A DNA stretch of 64,000 nucleotides from Lysinibacillus pakistanensis (GCA_001312325.1 BBDJ01000004.1:153182-217181), one strand, 5' to 3'. Numbered from the stretch's first letter, positions 22,751 to 34,472 are shown. Numbers and translations: made by a program. Notes: generated by a model from the letters alone, not told the origin.

Positions 22751-23130
22751 CATTATTTGCAGGAACATCTAGGTACATAATTTCGGAAAAATCACTCATC
22801 CTTAAATATGTTAACTGTCACTTGAAAATAGCAAGTTAATTTTTTTTATACTGCATTAATAGACCATATTGATGTAAACCGAAAATTACCCAGAAATTTA
22901 GTGAAAACAAGAAGTGAAGTGAGGGAATAATTGGACTTATGACTGATTAGTGGCGAGTGGAAAAAACTTTTACTTTAGTATTTCGATAATTATAATTTAT
23001 TGAACGGGATTTTCAGTCAAAGGTCTGATTTTCGGTTAAATCGTGGAATAACAATAGTGCAGACCGTTTCTTCGTGTTAAACTTATGAAGGAAAAATAGT
23101 AGTACACATTGGATTTAAGGAGTTGTTGAC
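22751..23130. other. intergenic spacer spoVS-korA
   Basis: No gene found. A possible promoter is TTGAAA (22822) and TATACT (22847), but the spacer is 19 bases and contains a T run of uncertain length, and it would leave a leader of about 280 bases before korA. AAGGAGTTG at the end is the korA ribosome binding site. Confidence 0.4.
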
Positions 23131-24872
23131 ATGTTACATCAGCTTTCATGGAAAGTCGGTGGGCAACAGGGTGAAGGGATTGAAAGTACAGGTGAGATTT
23201 TCTCAATGGCAATGAATCGTTTAGGTTATTTCCTATACGGTTATCGTCACTTCTCTTCTCGAATTAAAGGTGGCCATACGAATAATAAAATTACAGTTCG
23301 TCCAACAGAGGTACGATCTATTGCGGATGATTTAGATATTTTAGTAGCGTTTGACCAAGAAACAATTGACGTTAATTATAAAGAATTAACGGAAAAAGGC
23401 GTTATTTTAGCGGATTCTAAATTTGAACCAGTGAAGCCGGAAGATTCAAAGGCACCATTATTTGCCGTACCATTTACAGAAGTAGCAGCAGAGTTAGGTA
23501 CTTCGTTAATGAAAAATATGGTGGCAATTGGAGCAACTGCGTCATTGTTAAATTTAGAAAACGAAGTATTCCAAAATGTTGTTGATGATATTTTTGGTAA
23601 AAAAAGGTGAAGAAGTTGTTCAGAAAAATATGGAGGCCATTGCACGTGGTCGACAAATCATGAATGACCTGTTAGGTAATCGTGTAGGCGAATGGGAATT
23701 AGCACCAGCTGATGGGAAACGCCGCATGTTTATGATTGGTAATGATGCTATTGCACTTGGAGCACTTGCAGCTGGGACACGCTTTATGGCAGCCTATCCA
23801 ATTACGCCAGCTTCTGAAATTATGGAATACCTAATTAAAAAATTACCGAAATTCGGTGGTACAGTTATCCAAACAGAAGATGAGATTGCTGCAGCGACAA
23901 TGGCAATTGGTGCAAACTTCGGTGGTGTTCGTTCCTTTACAGCTTCAGCTGGACCGGGTCTTTCGTTAATGATGGAAGCAATTGGTCTTTCAGGTATGAC
24001 AGAGCAGCCACTAGTTGTTGTTGATACACAGCGTGGTGGTCCATCAACAGGATTACCAACAAAGCAAGAGCAATCAGATTTGATGGCAATGTTATATGGT
24101 ACGCATGGCGAAATTCCTAAAGTAGTGATTGCACCTTCAACAATGGAGGAAGCATTTTTTTGATACAATCCAAGCCTTTAACATTGCAGAGGAATTACAA
24201 TTACCAGTTATTCTAATGACTGATTTACAATTATCTCTAGGTAAACAATCTGTTGAACCATTTGATTACAATAAAATTGAAATCCGTCGTGGGAAAATGG
24301 TCACTGATGACATTGAAGAGGCGGCAGATAAAGCTTATTTCAAACGTTATGAAAATTCAGAAGATGGTATTTCACCGCGCGTGCTACCTGGTACATTAAA
24401 TGGTATTCACCATGTAACTGGTGTCGAGCATGATGAAACAGGAAAGCCATCGGAAGCAACTGGTAATCGTCAAACACAAATGGATAAACGATTCCGTAAA
24501 CTAGCTTCATTAACATTTGATCAGCCAGTTTATATAAATGCACCACATGAGGAAGCAGATATTTTACTAGTGGGCTTTAACTCAACACGTGGAGCGATAG
24601 AGGAAGTACAAGAACGATTAAATGCTGAGGGCATGAAGGTAAACCATGCGCATATTCGTTTAATTCATCCATTCCCATCTAAAGAAATAGCGCCTTTAGT
24701 AGGGACAGCGAAAAAGGTAATTGTTGTGGAAAATAACTATACTGGCCAATTAGCCAATATTATGAAAATGAATGTTGGTGGTCACGATAAAATTGAGACG
24801 ATTACAAAATATAATGGTACACCATTCTTGCCAGGTGAATTAGAAAATCGTGTGAAGGAGTTGACTCACTAA
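23131..24872 (+). CDS. korA: 2-oxoacid:acceptor oxidoreductase, alpha subunit
   Basis: Fused gamma-alpha subunit of a two-subunit ferredoxin-dependent 2-oxoacid oxidoreductase, which with KorB converts 2-oxoacid plus CoA to acyl-CoA, CO2 and reduced ferredoxin. About 579 residues: gamma domain first (KVGGQQGEGIESTGEIF, RIKGGHTN), then the pyrimidine-binding domain (YPITPASEIMEYL, QTEDEIAAATMAIGA, SAGPGLSLM). Two indels: an extra A near 23600-23606 and an extra T near 24155-24161. Stop and korB start overlap (TAATG). A korAB pair next to miaB is also known in Listeria and Staphylococcus; B. subtilis has tdh-kbl here. Confidence 0.93.
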
Positions 24873-25738
24873 TGGCAACATTTAAGGATTTTCGAAATAC
24901 AGTAAAACCAAATTGGTGCCCAGGTTGTGGAGACTTCTCTGTACAAGCGGCCATTCAACGCGCTGCGGCGAACGTTGGCATCGAGCCAAATGAGCTAGCT
25001 GTCATTTCTGGGATTGGCTGTTCGGGCCGTATTTCAGGCTACATTAATTCTTATGGTTTCCATGGTATCCATGGTCGTGCACTACCGATTGCACAAGGCT
25101 TAAAAATGGCGAACCGTGATTTACATGTTATCGCTTCAGGTGGTGATGGCGATGGCTTTGCAATTGGTATGGGGCATACAATTCATGCAATCCGCCGTAA
25201 TATTGACATTACTTATATTGTTATGGATAACCAAATTTACGGTTTAACAAAGGGGCAAACATCTCCACGTTCAGCGGCAGGCTTTATTACAAAATCTACA
25301 CCAGGTGGGGCGATTGAGCCTTCCTTAAAACCATTAGAAGTAGCTTTAACAAGTGGCGCAACTTTTGTCGCACAAGGTTTCTCAACGGATATAAAAGAGT
25401 TAACCGCTTTAATTGAAGCAGGTATTAATCATAAAGGCTTCTCATTCATCAACGTATTCTCACCTTGTGTTACGTATAACAAAGTGAACACGTACGATTG
25501 GTTTAAAGAAAACTTAACGAAACTTGCTGATATCGAAGGCTATAATAATTCTGACCGTGGTATGGCAATGCGTACAGTGATGGAGCATGAGGGCTTAGTA
25601 ACAGGTATTATTTATCAAGATACTGAAACAGCTTCATATCAAGAAAAAGTACCAGGCTACTCAGAGCTACCATTAACAGATATTGATATTAAAATGAGCG
25701 AAAATGATTTTAATGAATTAGTAAAAGAATTTATGTAA
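24872..25738 (+). CDS. korB: 2-oxoacid:ferredoxin oxidoreductase, beta subunit
   Basis: Thiamine-diphosphate-binding subunit of 288 residues, uninterrupted. The N-terminal NWCPGCGDF motif has cysteines that usually bind the Fe-S cluster, with a further conserved cysteine in SGIGCSGRIS; the TPP motif is GGDGDGFAIG...N, followed by NIDITYIVMDNQIYGLTKGQ. It works with the preceding KorA. The substrate (2-oxoglutarate, pyruvate or branched-chain 2-oxoacid) cannot be fixed from the sequence alone. Confidence 0.94.
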   Translation: MATFKDFRNTVKPNWCPGCGDFSVQAAIQRAAANVGIEPNELAVISGIGCSGRISGYINSYGFHGIHGRALPIAQGLKMANRDLHVIASGGDGDGFAIGMGHTIHAIRRNIDITYIVMDNQIYGLTKGQTSPRSAAGFITKSTPGGAIEPSLKPLEVALTSGATFVAQGFSTDIKELTALIEAGINHKGFSFINVFSPCVTYNKVNTYDWFKENLTKLADIEGYNNSDRGMAMRTVMEHEGLVTGIIYQDTETASYQEKVPGYSELPLTDIDIKMSENDFNELVKEFM

Positions 25739-25747
25739 ATCAATAAC

Positions 25748-25783
25748 AAAGCGTATTTAAGAGAGTCTTAAATACGCTTTTTG
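25748..25783 (+). terminator. korAB terminator
   Basis: AAAGCGTATTTAAGA / TCTTAAATACGCTTT nearly perfect hairpin with T tail. Confidence 0.92.
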
Positions 25784-25809
25784 CATGTTAAAAATCAGCA
25801 AGAGACACA

Positions 25810-26127
25810 TTATTGCCCCCAAGGCTGTTCACCATATCTTTTGAGCATTACGACTTCGCCATCATTCTTTTTAATACGATTATATACATACTTAATTTTG
25901 TATTTATTGTATTTTTCCAATTCGATTTTGTCGTAAAAATCCTTTGGTAGAGCTAACTCCCGTTCATTAATTAAAAGATAGTGATCTCCGTTCTTCTCCA
26001 TTATATTTTGTTCATCAATTTTAAAGGTACTTTCGATTTGCACATCATTTAACGTATAAAAACCTACAGCAAACAAGCCTATAAATAAGAGTGATAAACA
26101 GATAGCTATCCAATTACCTTTTCTCAA
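25810..26127 (-). CDS. small membrane-anchored protein of unknown function
   Basis: About 105 residues, uninterrupted, on the minus strand. One N-terminal hydrophobic segment (WIAICLSLLFIGLFAVGFY) followed by a hydrophilic outer part of about 80 residues rich in Lys, Glu, Asn and Tyr. I do not recognise the family. GGAGG at 26136-26140 lies eight bases from a TTG at 26127, whereas the ATG at 26133 directly abuts it, so the TTG is the better start. It diverges from the ABC/two-component cluster and shares its upstream region, so an accessory role there is possible but unproven. Confidence 0.7.
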   Translation of the reverse strand: MRKGNWIAICLSLLFIGLFAVGFYTLNDVQIESTFKIDEQNIMEKNGDHYLLINERELALPKDFYDKIELEKYNKYKIKYVYNRIKKNDGEVVMLKRYGEQPWGQ

Positions 26128-26227
26128 GACCATCTCCTCCTTTTTTTATCTTTATCTTTTATACGAATAATCCATAAGATAGTTTCAAATTCTCCCGTTA
26201 TTACGAATAACAACAATAACAATTTCA

Positions 26228-26267
26228 ATCCTTATAAAATCCTTATAATCATTTTCTACACTATAGT
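26228..26267 (+). promoter_or_regulatory. promoter with tandem ATCCTTATAA repeats
   Basis: ATCCTTATAA occurs twice in direct orientation at 26228 and 26239, an 11-base (one helical turn) period. The second copy overlaps the expected -35 position 17 bases upstream of TATAGT (26262-26267). Tandem direct repeats at the -35 are typical of OmpR-family response-regulator targets, and the cluster encodes such a regulator. Confidence 0.6.
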
Positions 26268-26290
26268 CATCGAAAGGATGATGACTTCAA

Positions 26291-27000
26291 ATGGATACTA
26301 TTATTTTAAAAACCGAAAATCTGAGTAAAAGCTTTAAGGGACAAAAAAATTGTAGAGGATTTGTCACTGACGATACCACGCAATACTGTCTATGGCTTAC
26401 TAGGCCCTAATGGTGCTGGAAAATCAACTACATTAAAAATGATGACTGGTATGCTGCGCCCAAGTACAGGTAAAATATTATTTAATGGACATGAATGGAA
26501 TCGCAATGATTTACATGATATTGGTGTATTAATTGAAACACCGCCCCTATATGAAAATTTAACGGCAAGAGAAAATCTGAAAGTCCGAACGATTGCGCTT
26601 GGATTACCAGCATCACGTATTGATGAGGTATTAAGGATTGTTGATTTGACCAATACAGGGAAAAAAAAGAGCCGGACAATTTTCCTTAGGCATGAAACAG
26701 CGTTTAGGAATAGCTATTGCACTGTTAAACTATCCAAAGCTTTTAATTCTAGACGAACCAACGAATGGGCTTGATCCAATTGGCATTCAAGAGCTAAGAA
26801 AATTAATTCGATCATTTCCAGAGCTAGGTATTACAGTCATATTATCGAGCCACATCCTGTCAGAAGTGGAGCAGGTCGTTGATGAAATAGGGATTATTGC
26901 AGGAGGAAAATTAGGCTATCAGGGAGCTGCACCACAGGGACAGGAATTAGAAGCATTATTTATGCAGGTAGTGTCTGCTAGTAGAAAGGCAGGCAATTAG
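26291..27000 (+). CDS. antimicrobial-peptide ABC transporter ATPase (LanF/BcrA type)
   Basis: ATP-binding subunit of about 235 residues: Walker A GPNGAGKST near residue 38, signature FSLGMKQRLGIA after repair, and Walker B LLILDEPTNGLDPIGI. This class, with two ABC-2 permeases, expels lantibiotics or bacitracin from the membrane. It opens a five-gene cluster with a two-component system, with spacings of a few bases. Two extra A: near 26344-26350 and 26660-26667. The actual peptide recognised cannot be told from sequence. Confidence 0.9.
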
Positions 27001-27001
27001 T

Positions 27002-27731
27002 ATGATTTCCATAGTGAGGGCTGAAAGATTAAAATGGAAAAAGACATTTATTGTTAAATTAGTTTGGCTAGCACCCATAGTGGCGATAGTACTCACTGCA
27101 TTATTGATGGGAGGAAGCTTTTTTTCAAAAGGGTGCTTATAATTGGTGGTATACAATGCTCTTACCAGGTGCTCTGACGATATGTTGTGCAATAGTCATG
27201 GAAAAAGATGCTAAATTGAAATACCATAGTATTCTTGCACTGCCGATTGATCTGAAGAAGATCTGGTTTGGCAAAATACTTGCATGTAGTGCCTGGTTGC
27301 TATTAATTTCACTTATTTTCTTTGCAGGAATTACTGCTGGTGGAATACTTTTTGGGAATAGCTTTTCTTTCATAAATAGTCTTACAGGTAGTTTGGTGAT
27401 TTTTGTCACGTTTTTATGGCAAATTCCACTTTGTTTATTCCTTGCGGCAAAATTAGGAACTTATATGGCGATTTTTATAAATATAGTTGGCAATCTTGCT
27501 GGTATGATTGCATTTGCAAATGGAGAGTTTTGGTATAGAGTTCCTTATGCCATTACAGCAAGACTAATTTGTCCAACTCTTGAGATTTTACCAAATGGTT
27601 TGCCAGTGCCTGAGGGCAGCCCATTATTAAGCATGTCGGTTATAGTTCCTGGCATTGTAATTGCTTTAGCATGGTTTGCATTAATTAGCTTCTTTACTGC
27701 ACGTTGGTTTCAGAAAAGGGAGGCGAAATAG
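27002..27731 (+). CDS. ABC-2 permease, lantibiotic-immunity type (LanE-like)
   Basis: Membrane permease of about 242 residues with around six hydrophobic segments, starting one base after the ATPase stop. The N-terminal MISIVRAERLKWKKTF resembles the start of MutE/EpiE-type immunity permeases. One extra T near 27119-27125. Together with the next gene it forms the membrane part of the exporter. Confidence 0.87.
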
Positions 27732-27734
27732 TAT

Positions 27735-28491
27735 ATGGTAATGTTAAGATTACTGAGAGCAGAGTTTCTTAAAACAAAAAGAACGCCATTTTTGCTCACA
27801 CATCTAATTGTACCTATTATAATTTCAGGGATATTTTTAGCATACTATACTTATTCACCATGGGATTTTAATGATAGGGTAACGGCATACCTTCAAGGAG
27901 TAACATGCGGGTTTCCAATTATTATTGGATTAGTTTGTGCAATGGCTGCGGAGCAAGAAGCAAAGGCAGGGCAGTTTCAGGAGATGCTAACAGCTACTAA
28001 AACAAAAATAATTGCCTATTTAAGCAAGTTGCTACTGTTATTGTTATTTAGTTTTGGAGCAATATTACTGTCCTTCGGTATTTTTAGTGTTGGTTTTATT
28101 GAACTTTTGCATGAAGATACTTTTGGTTATCAATTTTATTTCATAGCTGGATGTATTCTATTTGTTAGCTTTGCATTTTTATATATTTTACATTTTTTTT
28201 GTTAGTCTTCAATTTGGTAAAGGGGCCTCAATCGGATTAGGTATTGTGGGATCGCTATTAGTAGCCTTACTCCTCACTGGACTAGGTGATGGTATTTGGT
28301 CATTTTTACCTTATGGTTGGGGTGGTCACTTTGTTTCATTGTGGACAATGAGGGCGTCCGGGCTTGATCTATCGACGGTAGGAATAGGACTCCAGGAAGG
28401 TATTTTTGCTTCAGTTTGCGGAACATTGCTAGCGTTAGTCCTATCTTGTTTATGGTTCTGGAGATGGGAAGGAAGAAAAACAGAAAGCTAG
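27735..28491 (+). CDS. ABC-2 permease, lantibiotic-immunity type (LanG-like)
   Basis: Second permease of about 251 residues, similar in layout to the first (RLLRAEFLKTKRTPFLLTH followed by about six hydrophobic segments). GGGAGG precedes the ATG. One extra T in the run near 28193-28200. Paralogy with the preceding gene suggests duplication within the cluster. Confidence 0.86.
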
Positions 28492-28513
28492 GGAAAATGA
28501 TGAGGGTAGAAGT

Positions 28514-29178
28514 ATGGCAAAAATATTAGCAGTGGATGATGAAAAAGATATTTTAGTATTGATAAAAAATGCATTACTAAAAGACGAACATTTAGTAACG
28601 GCAGTCTCTGATGCGACAGACGTAAGTAAAATGAATCTTGGTGCTTTCGATTTAATTTTATTGGATGTGATGATGCCCGAAATGGATGGATTTACTTTAT
28701 GTGGCCAAATACGTCATGCTGTAGATTGTCCTATCCTTTTTTTTAACGGCTAAATCGTTGGAGGAGGATCTAATGTACGGTCTAGGTCTTGGTGCAGATG
28801 ATTATATTATCAAGCCGTTTGGAATTGGGGAGCTGCGTGCAAGAGTGAATGCGCATTTGAGACGTGAAAAAAAGAGAAAGACGTAGCATTCTTTTTGTAG
28901 ATAACGTTCACTTCAATCTATCTGGCAAAGAGCTGTTTGTAAATGAAGTTAAGGTAATGCTGACAAAAAGCGAATATGAAATATGCGAATTTCTAGCTCG
29001 AAATCGGGGACAGGTGTTTTCTAAAGAAAAGATTTATGAAACTATTTTTGGGTTTGATGGGAAAAGTGACAGTACAGCAATCACTGAGCATATTAAAAAT
29101 ATTCGTTCGAAGCTTCATGCCTTTGATGTGGACGCCATTGACACTGTTTGGGGGATTGGATATAAGTGGAGACAATGA
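28514..29178 (+). CDS. OmpR-family response regulator
   Basis: Transcription factor of about 220 residues. Receiver domain: acidic pocket DDE near residue 8, phospho-acceptor aspartate in [14 protein letters not shown], lysine in YIIKPFG. C-terminal winged helix with [17 protein letters not shown] and [15 protein letters not shown]. Likely binds the tandem repeats upstream of the ABC genes (inference). Two indels: an extra T near 28737-28744 and an extra A near 28867-28873. The stop overlaps the kinase start (ATGA). Confidence 0.92.
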
Positions 29179-30548
29179 GGCCTAATAAAGGAATACGTTT
29201 ACATACTTTTTTTTCTTCGATATCTCTTTTTCCTAAGTTTAGGCGTCATTCTGTTAGTAGTACTACTGCTCGGTTTAACGTTGTTTGCACTTTCTACCAA
29301 TATCGTATTACCAGCAAATTATGCAGAAACTCAAATTTCGTTATCAAGATCGTATTGCATCTAGTAGTTCAGTTACAGCTGATATGATCCCGGATCTTGT
29401 TGATTACGCAGTCTTTTCTAAAGAAGGTAAATTTCTTGCAGGAAATCTTTCAAATAAGGAAGCTTTTAAAGCTTGGGATGTTATGAAAAAAAAAGCATTC
29501 TCAAAGTATCACTCATTTTTACTCGTTTATAGAGCGAGAAAATGAGATTTGTATATTACGGTATGATTTAGTGCCACAGTATCGTTCGGCTATTATGAGG
29601 AAGTATTTACCCAATCCACAACTATTAGATATTCTATTGTTTATTATAGGGGTTATAACTATAGCAACTGTCCTTGCAATCCATTTTGGAAGAAAGCTAA
29701 AGAAAAAAAATGTTTAGCTTGCAGGAAGCTATTGAAAAAAAATACAAAATCAAAATTTGGATTTTAGTATTAATCCAACAGGAATTCGTGAAATAGATAA
29801 TATATCCTTCTCACTGGAGCAAATGAAGGGAGCATTAAACAACTCATTAAAGCAGCAATGGGAATTAGAGCAAGCTAGAAGAGAACAAATATCAGCTCTT
29901 GCTCATGATTTGAAAACACCTCTTACCATTATTCGAGGAAATGCAGAGCTTTTACAGGACACTGTCCAAGATGAGACACAAAGAGAATATAATGACTATA
30001 TTTTAAAAAAAATACGATGGAAATTGAGAAGTTTACAAAACAGCTAATAGATCTATCGAAAATGGAGCAAAAAGTTGTTAGTGAAAAAGCGAATGTAGAA
30101 ATGGATGCATTTATTCTTCAGCTAGAACATCAAATGAAGGCTCTGTCTTTAGAAAAATGCCTTGAAGTGATTGTTGAAAAGGACAATCTTCCAGCTTCAA
30201 TCTTTATGGATAAAGAGCTTTTTTTATCGAGCAATGTTGAATCTGATTGTCAATGCAGTAGAGCATTCGCCAATTAAAAGCAAAGTCATATTATTGGTTC
30301 AAGGAGAGATGAATTTCGTTCATTTTATTGTAGTAGATAGTGGTGCTGGTTTTTCAGCAAAAGATTTAAACGAAGCCACAAAGCAGTTTTATCGGGGAGA
30401 TCCAAGTAGAAACTCAGCAAATCATCATGGTATGGGTCTTTATATTGCCCAATCTATCATTACTAAACATGGTGGAACGTTGACACTCGAAAATGATTCA
30501 ATGTCTGGTGGAGGTAAGGTAACCATTACGATTCCAATCAAACCTTAA
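29175..30548 (+). CDS. sensor histidine kinase
   Basis: Partner kinase of about 454 residues. Two transmembrane helices (about residues 15-40 and 160-180) flank an extracellular sensor domain of about 120 residues, larger than in BceS-type intramembrane sensors and more like SpaK-type kinases. H-box is ALAHDLKTPLTI; N-box NLIVNAVEHSP; G-boxes DSGAGFS and GMGLYIAQ. This is the most damaged frame in the window, with seven indel sites, mostly in A8-A9 and T7-T8 runs (near 29208, 29326, 29485, 29703, 29734, 30005, 30220). At 30005 a double insertion cannot be told from a single loss. Confidence 0.88.
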
Positions 30549-30590
30549 AAAGAATGAATTTAGCGTAGAGCTAAATTCATTCTTTTTTTC
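30548..30590 (+). terminator. terminator of ABC/two-component cluster
   Basis: AGAATGAATTTAG / CTAAATTCATTCT 13-bp stem with T7. Confidence 0.93.
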
Positions 30591-30841
30591 TCTTTATTTC
30601 GGATATACGTAGCTTTAACAGTTCTATAGGTAATGTGTGCTGATTGGCGTTTTCTTAGATATAAAGAAAACAATTAACATTCCTCAATGGTGAGGGGCTA
30701 TAAAAATTATTATAATAAAACAGCCTTTCCATTAAATGCTTAAGTTTAAATAGCTAAAGTTGTTTTCATTTGAATGCTTGTACACCAATGATATAACAGT
30801 GATTTAGTATAGATTTTTAAACCAATTCAAGGAGGAATGCT

Positions 30842-33800
30842 ATGAGCAAAATATGGAAGTCGGCAGTATCCTTTTTCGCCATCTATTTGTTATTTACACA
30901 GACTATATTTGGCAGTGTATCTGTGCTAGCAGAGTCAAATGGCAGTCCACAGCCAATACTCAACACCATCATGACATCGGATGGGCAGCCCTATAAGGAG
31001 GGTGACATCGCTACAAGTCCTGTTACGATTCAAGTCACAACGTCCTCAGCCGATAGTGCCAGTATACAGCTAGAGCTATCCAAGGACAAAGGTGATTCGT
31101 GGGAGGAATTGGATAGCATGGCACCCCTTGTGCTAACTGAGGAGGGCGACTATTATCTTTGGTTTAGAATCAAGGGACAGCAAGCCATCAACAAGCATCA
31201 TGTTCGTATCATACCACGGTTCACTGTATTAGCTGGAAATCATCCGATTTATGTAAATGCAGCATCAACTGGAGGTAATGATGGTAGTAGCTGGAGTAAT
31301 GCCTTCAAAGATTTACAATCAGCACTCAATGCAGCTCAAACAGGGGATGAAATTTGGATTGCCACTGGAACCTATACACCCACAAAGAAGATTTCTGCAA
31401 ATGATCCACGTACGGCAACCTTCCAAATGAAAAATGGAGTAGCAATTTATGGAGGCTTTCAGGGAACAGAAACCAAATTGGCTGAGCGTAATGTTCAAGC
31501 AAATCCAACAATATTAAATGGTCTAGGGGATATTTATCATGTATTTTATCACCCAAATGGCTTGTATTTAGATCGTTCAGCTGTACTTGATGGAGTGACG
31601 ATTACAGGAGGGGATGCCAATGGAAGCTTGGAGCATATGTATGGAGGCGGTATGTACAACTGGAGGAGTAGTCCAACCATAACGAATGTAACATTCAATG
31701 AGAATAAAGCAAGCATTGGTGGTGGCATGTACAATGACAACGTTAGTAGTCCAACCATAACGAATGTGGCGTTTAGTGAAAATGAGGCAGACTTTGGTGG
31801 TGGGATGCACAATAATAACTATAGTAGTCCAACCATAACAAACGTGGTGTTTAATGGAAACGAGGCCACCGAAGGAGGGGGAATGTACAATTATCAGAAA
31901 AGTAACCCATCCTTAACAAACGTAACATTCAATGGAAATAAGGCAAACGTTGGAGGTGGCATGTTCAGTAATACCGCTAGTAACCCAAACTTAACGAGTG
32001 TAAGATTCAGTGGAAATAAAGCAAACGCTGGAGGTGGCATGTACAACTGGAGTAGTAGCCCATCCATAACGAATGTAACTTTCAAGAGGAATGAGGTAAC
32101 TGCTGATGGTGGAGGCCTATTCAATTATGATAGTAGCCCGACACTAACGAATGTAGAGTTTAGTGACAATACAGCAAATTATGGAGGAGTCTTGTACAAT
32201 ATTAATAGTAGCTTGACACTATTGAATGTAACAATCAGCGGGAATCAGGGAGAGAAAGGTGCAATCGTTGGTGGGAATTCTCAAAGTAAAATTCAAAATA
32301 GTATTATCGTTGGTAACCATAATAAACCTGCTCTTTCTAACTATGCGGGCACGATTGCCAATAGCTTATTGGATGTAGAGGAAAATGGGACTGTACTAGC
32401 TAAATTTCACAAGTCAAAATCAGATGTAGAAACGGACACTTATCAACCTGAAGATTTATTTATCAATCCAAGTCAGTCTGATTATCGATTAAGAGCAAAC
32501 TCACCAGCTATTAACAAAGGGAACAATAGTGATAATACGATATTAACCGACCTTTCTGGCAATCCTCGTATTCAAGGAGTGAAAATTGATTTAGGTGCAT
32601 ATGAGGCATTTCCTTATACGGTGACATATCAGGAAAATGGAGCGATAAATGGGGACGTACCAATTGATAAGGAAACATATGATCAAGGACATTCAGTAAT
32701 TGTACAAAGCAATAGTGGCAATCTTGAGAGAGCAGGCTATACGTTTAAAGGTTGGAATACACAAGCGGATGGAAAAGGCACACTTTATGCAGAAAATACA
32801 ACATTCCCAATGGGCAAAGCGGATGTCACATTGTATGCAGAGTGGATGGTGAATCCAACCTACCAAGTTCAATATGATAAGAACGGTGCAACAGGTGGTC
32901 AAGTGCCACAGGATTACAACGAGTATGAAGAAAACGAAATGGTAACAGTACAAAACAATAGCGGCAATCTTGAGAGGGAAGGCTATACGTTCAAGGGCTG
33001 GAACACACAAGCAGATGGAAAAGGCACATTCTATGCAGAAAATACAACATTCCCAATGGGTAAAGGGAATGTCACACTGTATGCAGATTGGACTAAAAAA
33101 AACCAACCTATACCGTCACATATGATGCGAACGGTGCAACAGGTGGTCAAGTGCCACAAGATCACAACGAGTATGAAGAAAATGAAATGGTAGTGATACA
33201 AAGCAATAGTGGCAAGCTTATGAGGGAAGGCTATACGTTCAAGGGCTGGAATACACAAGCAGATGGAAAAGGCACCCCCTACACTGAAAACGCAACGTTC
33301 CCAATAGGCAAAGCAAATGTCACGCTGTATGCAGAGTGGACAAAAAAAACCAAACCTATACCGTCACATATAATGCGAACGGCGCAACAGGTGGTCAAGT
33401 GCCACAAGATAATAGCGAGTATGAAGAAAACGAAATGGTAACGGTCCAAAGCAATAGTGGAAAGCTTGTGAGGGAAGGCTATACGTTCAAGGGCTGGAAT
33501 ACACAGGCAGATGGAAAAGGTACCCCCTACATGGAAAGCGCAATCTTCCCAATGGGTAAAACAAATATCACATTATATGCACAGTGGACAGTAAACCCAC
33601 CAACAACTGGTGGAAGCACTACATATCCATCAACATCAAACGACAATGATTTTTCCCCACCAGCACCTGTGAAAATTACGTTTCATACAAATGGTGGCAC
33701 AACACTAGCGCCAATCGAGCTTGCATACAATACAAAAGCAAAAGATTTACCTATCCCAACAAGAGAGGGTTTCTGTTTTGATGGTTGGTATCGGGATGTA

Positions 33801-34459
33801 ACGTTAACCACACTGTGGGCTGAAGATACGCTTGTGAGGGAAAATCTCAAGCTGTATGCGAAATGGACAGTATTGCCAGAAGAAGAATTGGAAAAACCAA
33901 TAGAACCAAAAGAGCCCCACCAGCCATCTGTGGTAACTTTCCAGGATATTGAAAACCATTGGGCCAGAGAAATGATTGCGGCATTAGCAACGCTGGGCAT
34001 TATTAAAGGCTATAAAGATGATACTTTCCGTCCAGATGAGCCGATTAGTCGTCAGCATGTGATGGCACTCTTTTCACGCGCCTTTGAGTTCGAAACAATT
34101 CGTCCTGCAACTGTCTTTTCTGATGTAGCACCAAATCATATATATTATGATGAGATTATGACCATGCAGAGAGCAGGGATTATCGACGCACAAATGGTAC
34201 ATTCGCGCCAGCAGCCTATCTTACAAGAGCACAGTTAGCAAAAGTTTTAGTGGGTACATTGCGTCTAACACCTGAAGGTAGTAGCTCGTTCAAGGATGTA
34301 TCCAGTTCACATTGGAGTGCAGGCTATATTGCAGCACTAGAACGAAGAGGAATTGCCTTGGGGGATAATGGCTATTTCCGTCCTGAGGCTCCTGTTACAA
34401 GAGCGCAATTAGCAGCCTTTTTATACCGTGCAATGCAGCAAGGGACGTCTGAATTTTAA
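30842..34459 (+). CDS. secreted beta-helix / InlB-repeat / SLH surface protein
   Basis: About 1206 residues. A signal peptide (cleavage likely after VLA near residue 30) is followed by a beta-sandwich-like region, then a parallel beta-helix domain starting YVNAASTGGNDGSSWSNAF with eight tandem 24-27-residue units (consensus SSPTITNVTFNxNxAxxGGG, residues about 276-475). Four InlB/Flg_new repeats of about 79 residues follow (GYTFKGWNTQADGKGT, about 592-915), then a fifth divergent one. Three SLH domains at the C-terminus (about 1035-1200) anchor it to pyruvylated cell-wall polymer. Strong site AAGGAGG. Three indels: A8 runs near 33094-33101 and 33342-33349 (one lost or two gained) and a lost A near 34192. 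Suits an adhesin or polysaccharide-interacting protein. Confidence 0.92.
31660..32270 (+). repeat. tandem beta-helix repeat coding region
   Basis: Eight imperfect units of 72-81 bases, each containing a version of AGTAGTCCAACCATAACG. DNA similarity is strongest among the first three units, showing recent duplication at that end. Confidence 0.85.
32615..33590 (+). repeat. four long tandem repeats encoding InlB-type modules
   Basis: Units of about 235-245 bases with long near-identical stretches (for example GGCTATACGTTCAAGGGCTGG in several units). High identity means unit number could vary between strains and be collapsed or expanded in assembly. Confidence 0.88.
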
Positions 34460-34472
34460 GGCGTCTCTTTTT
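34440..34472 (+). terminator. weak terminator after surface protein
   Basis: GGGACG / CGTCTC with a T6 tail; short stem. Confidence 0.55.

Noticed and set aside
32693..33106. Minus-strand open frame with internal repeats
   Set aside because: Antisense shadow of the InlB-type repeats in the surface-protein gene.
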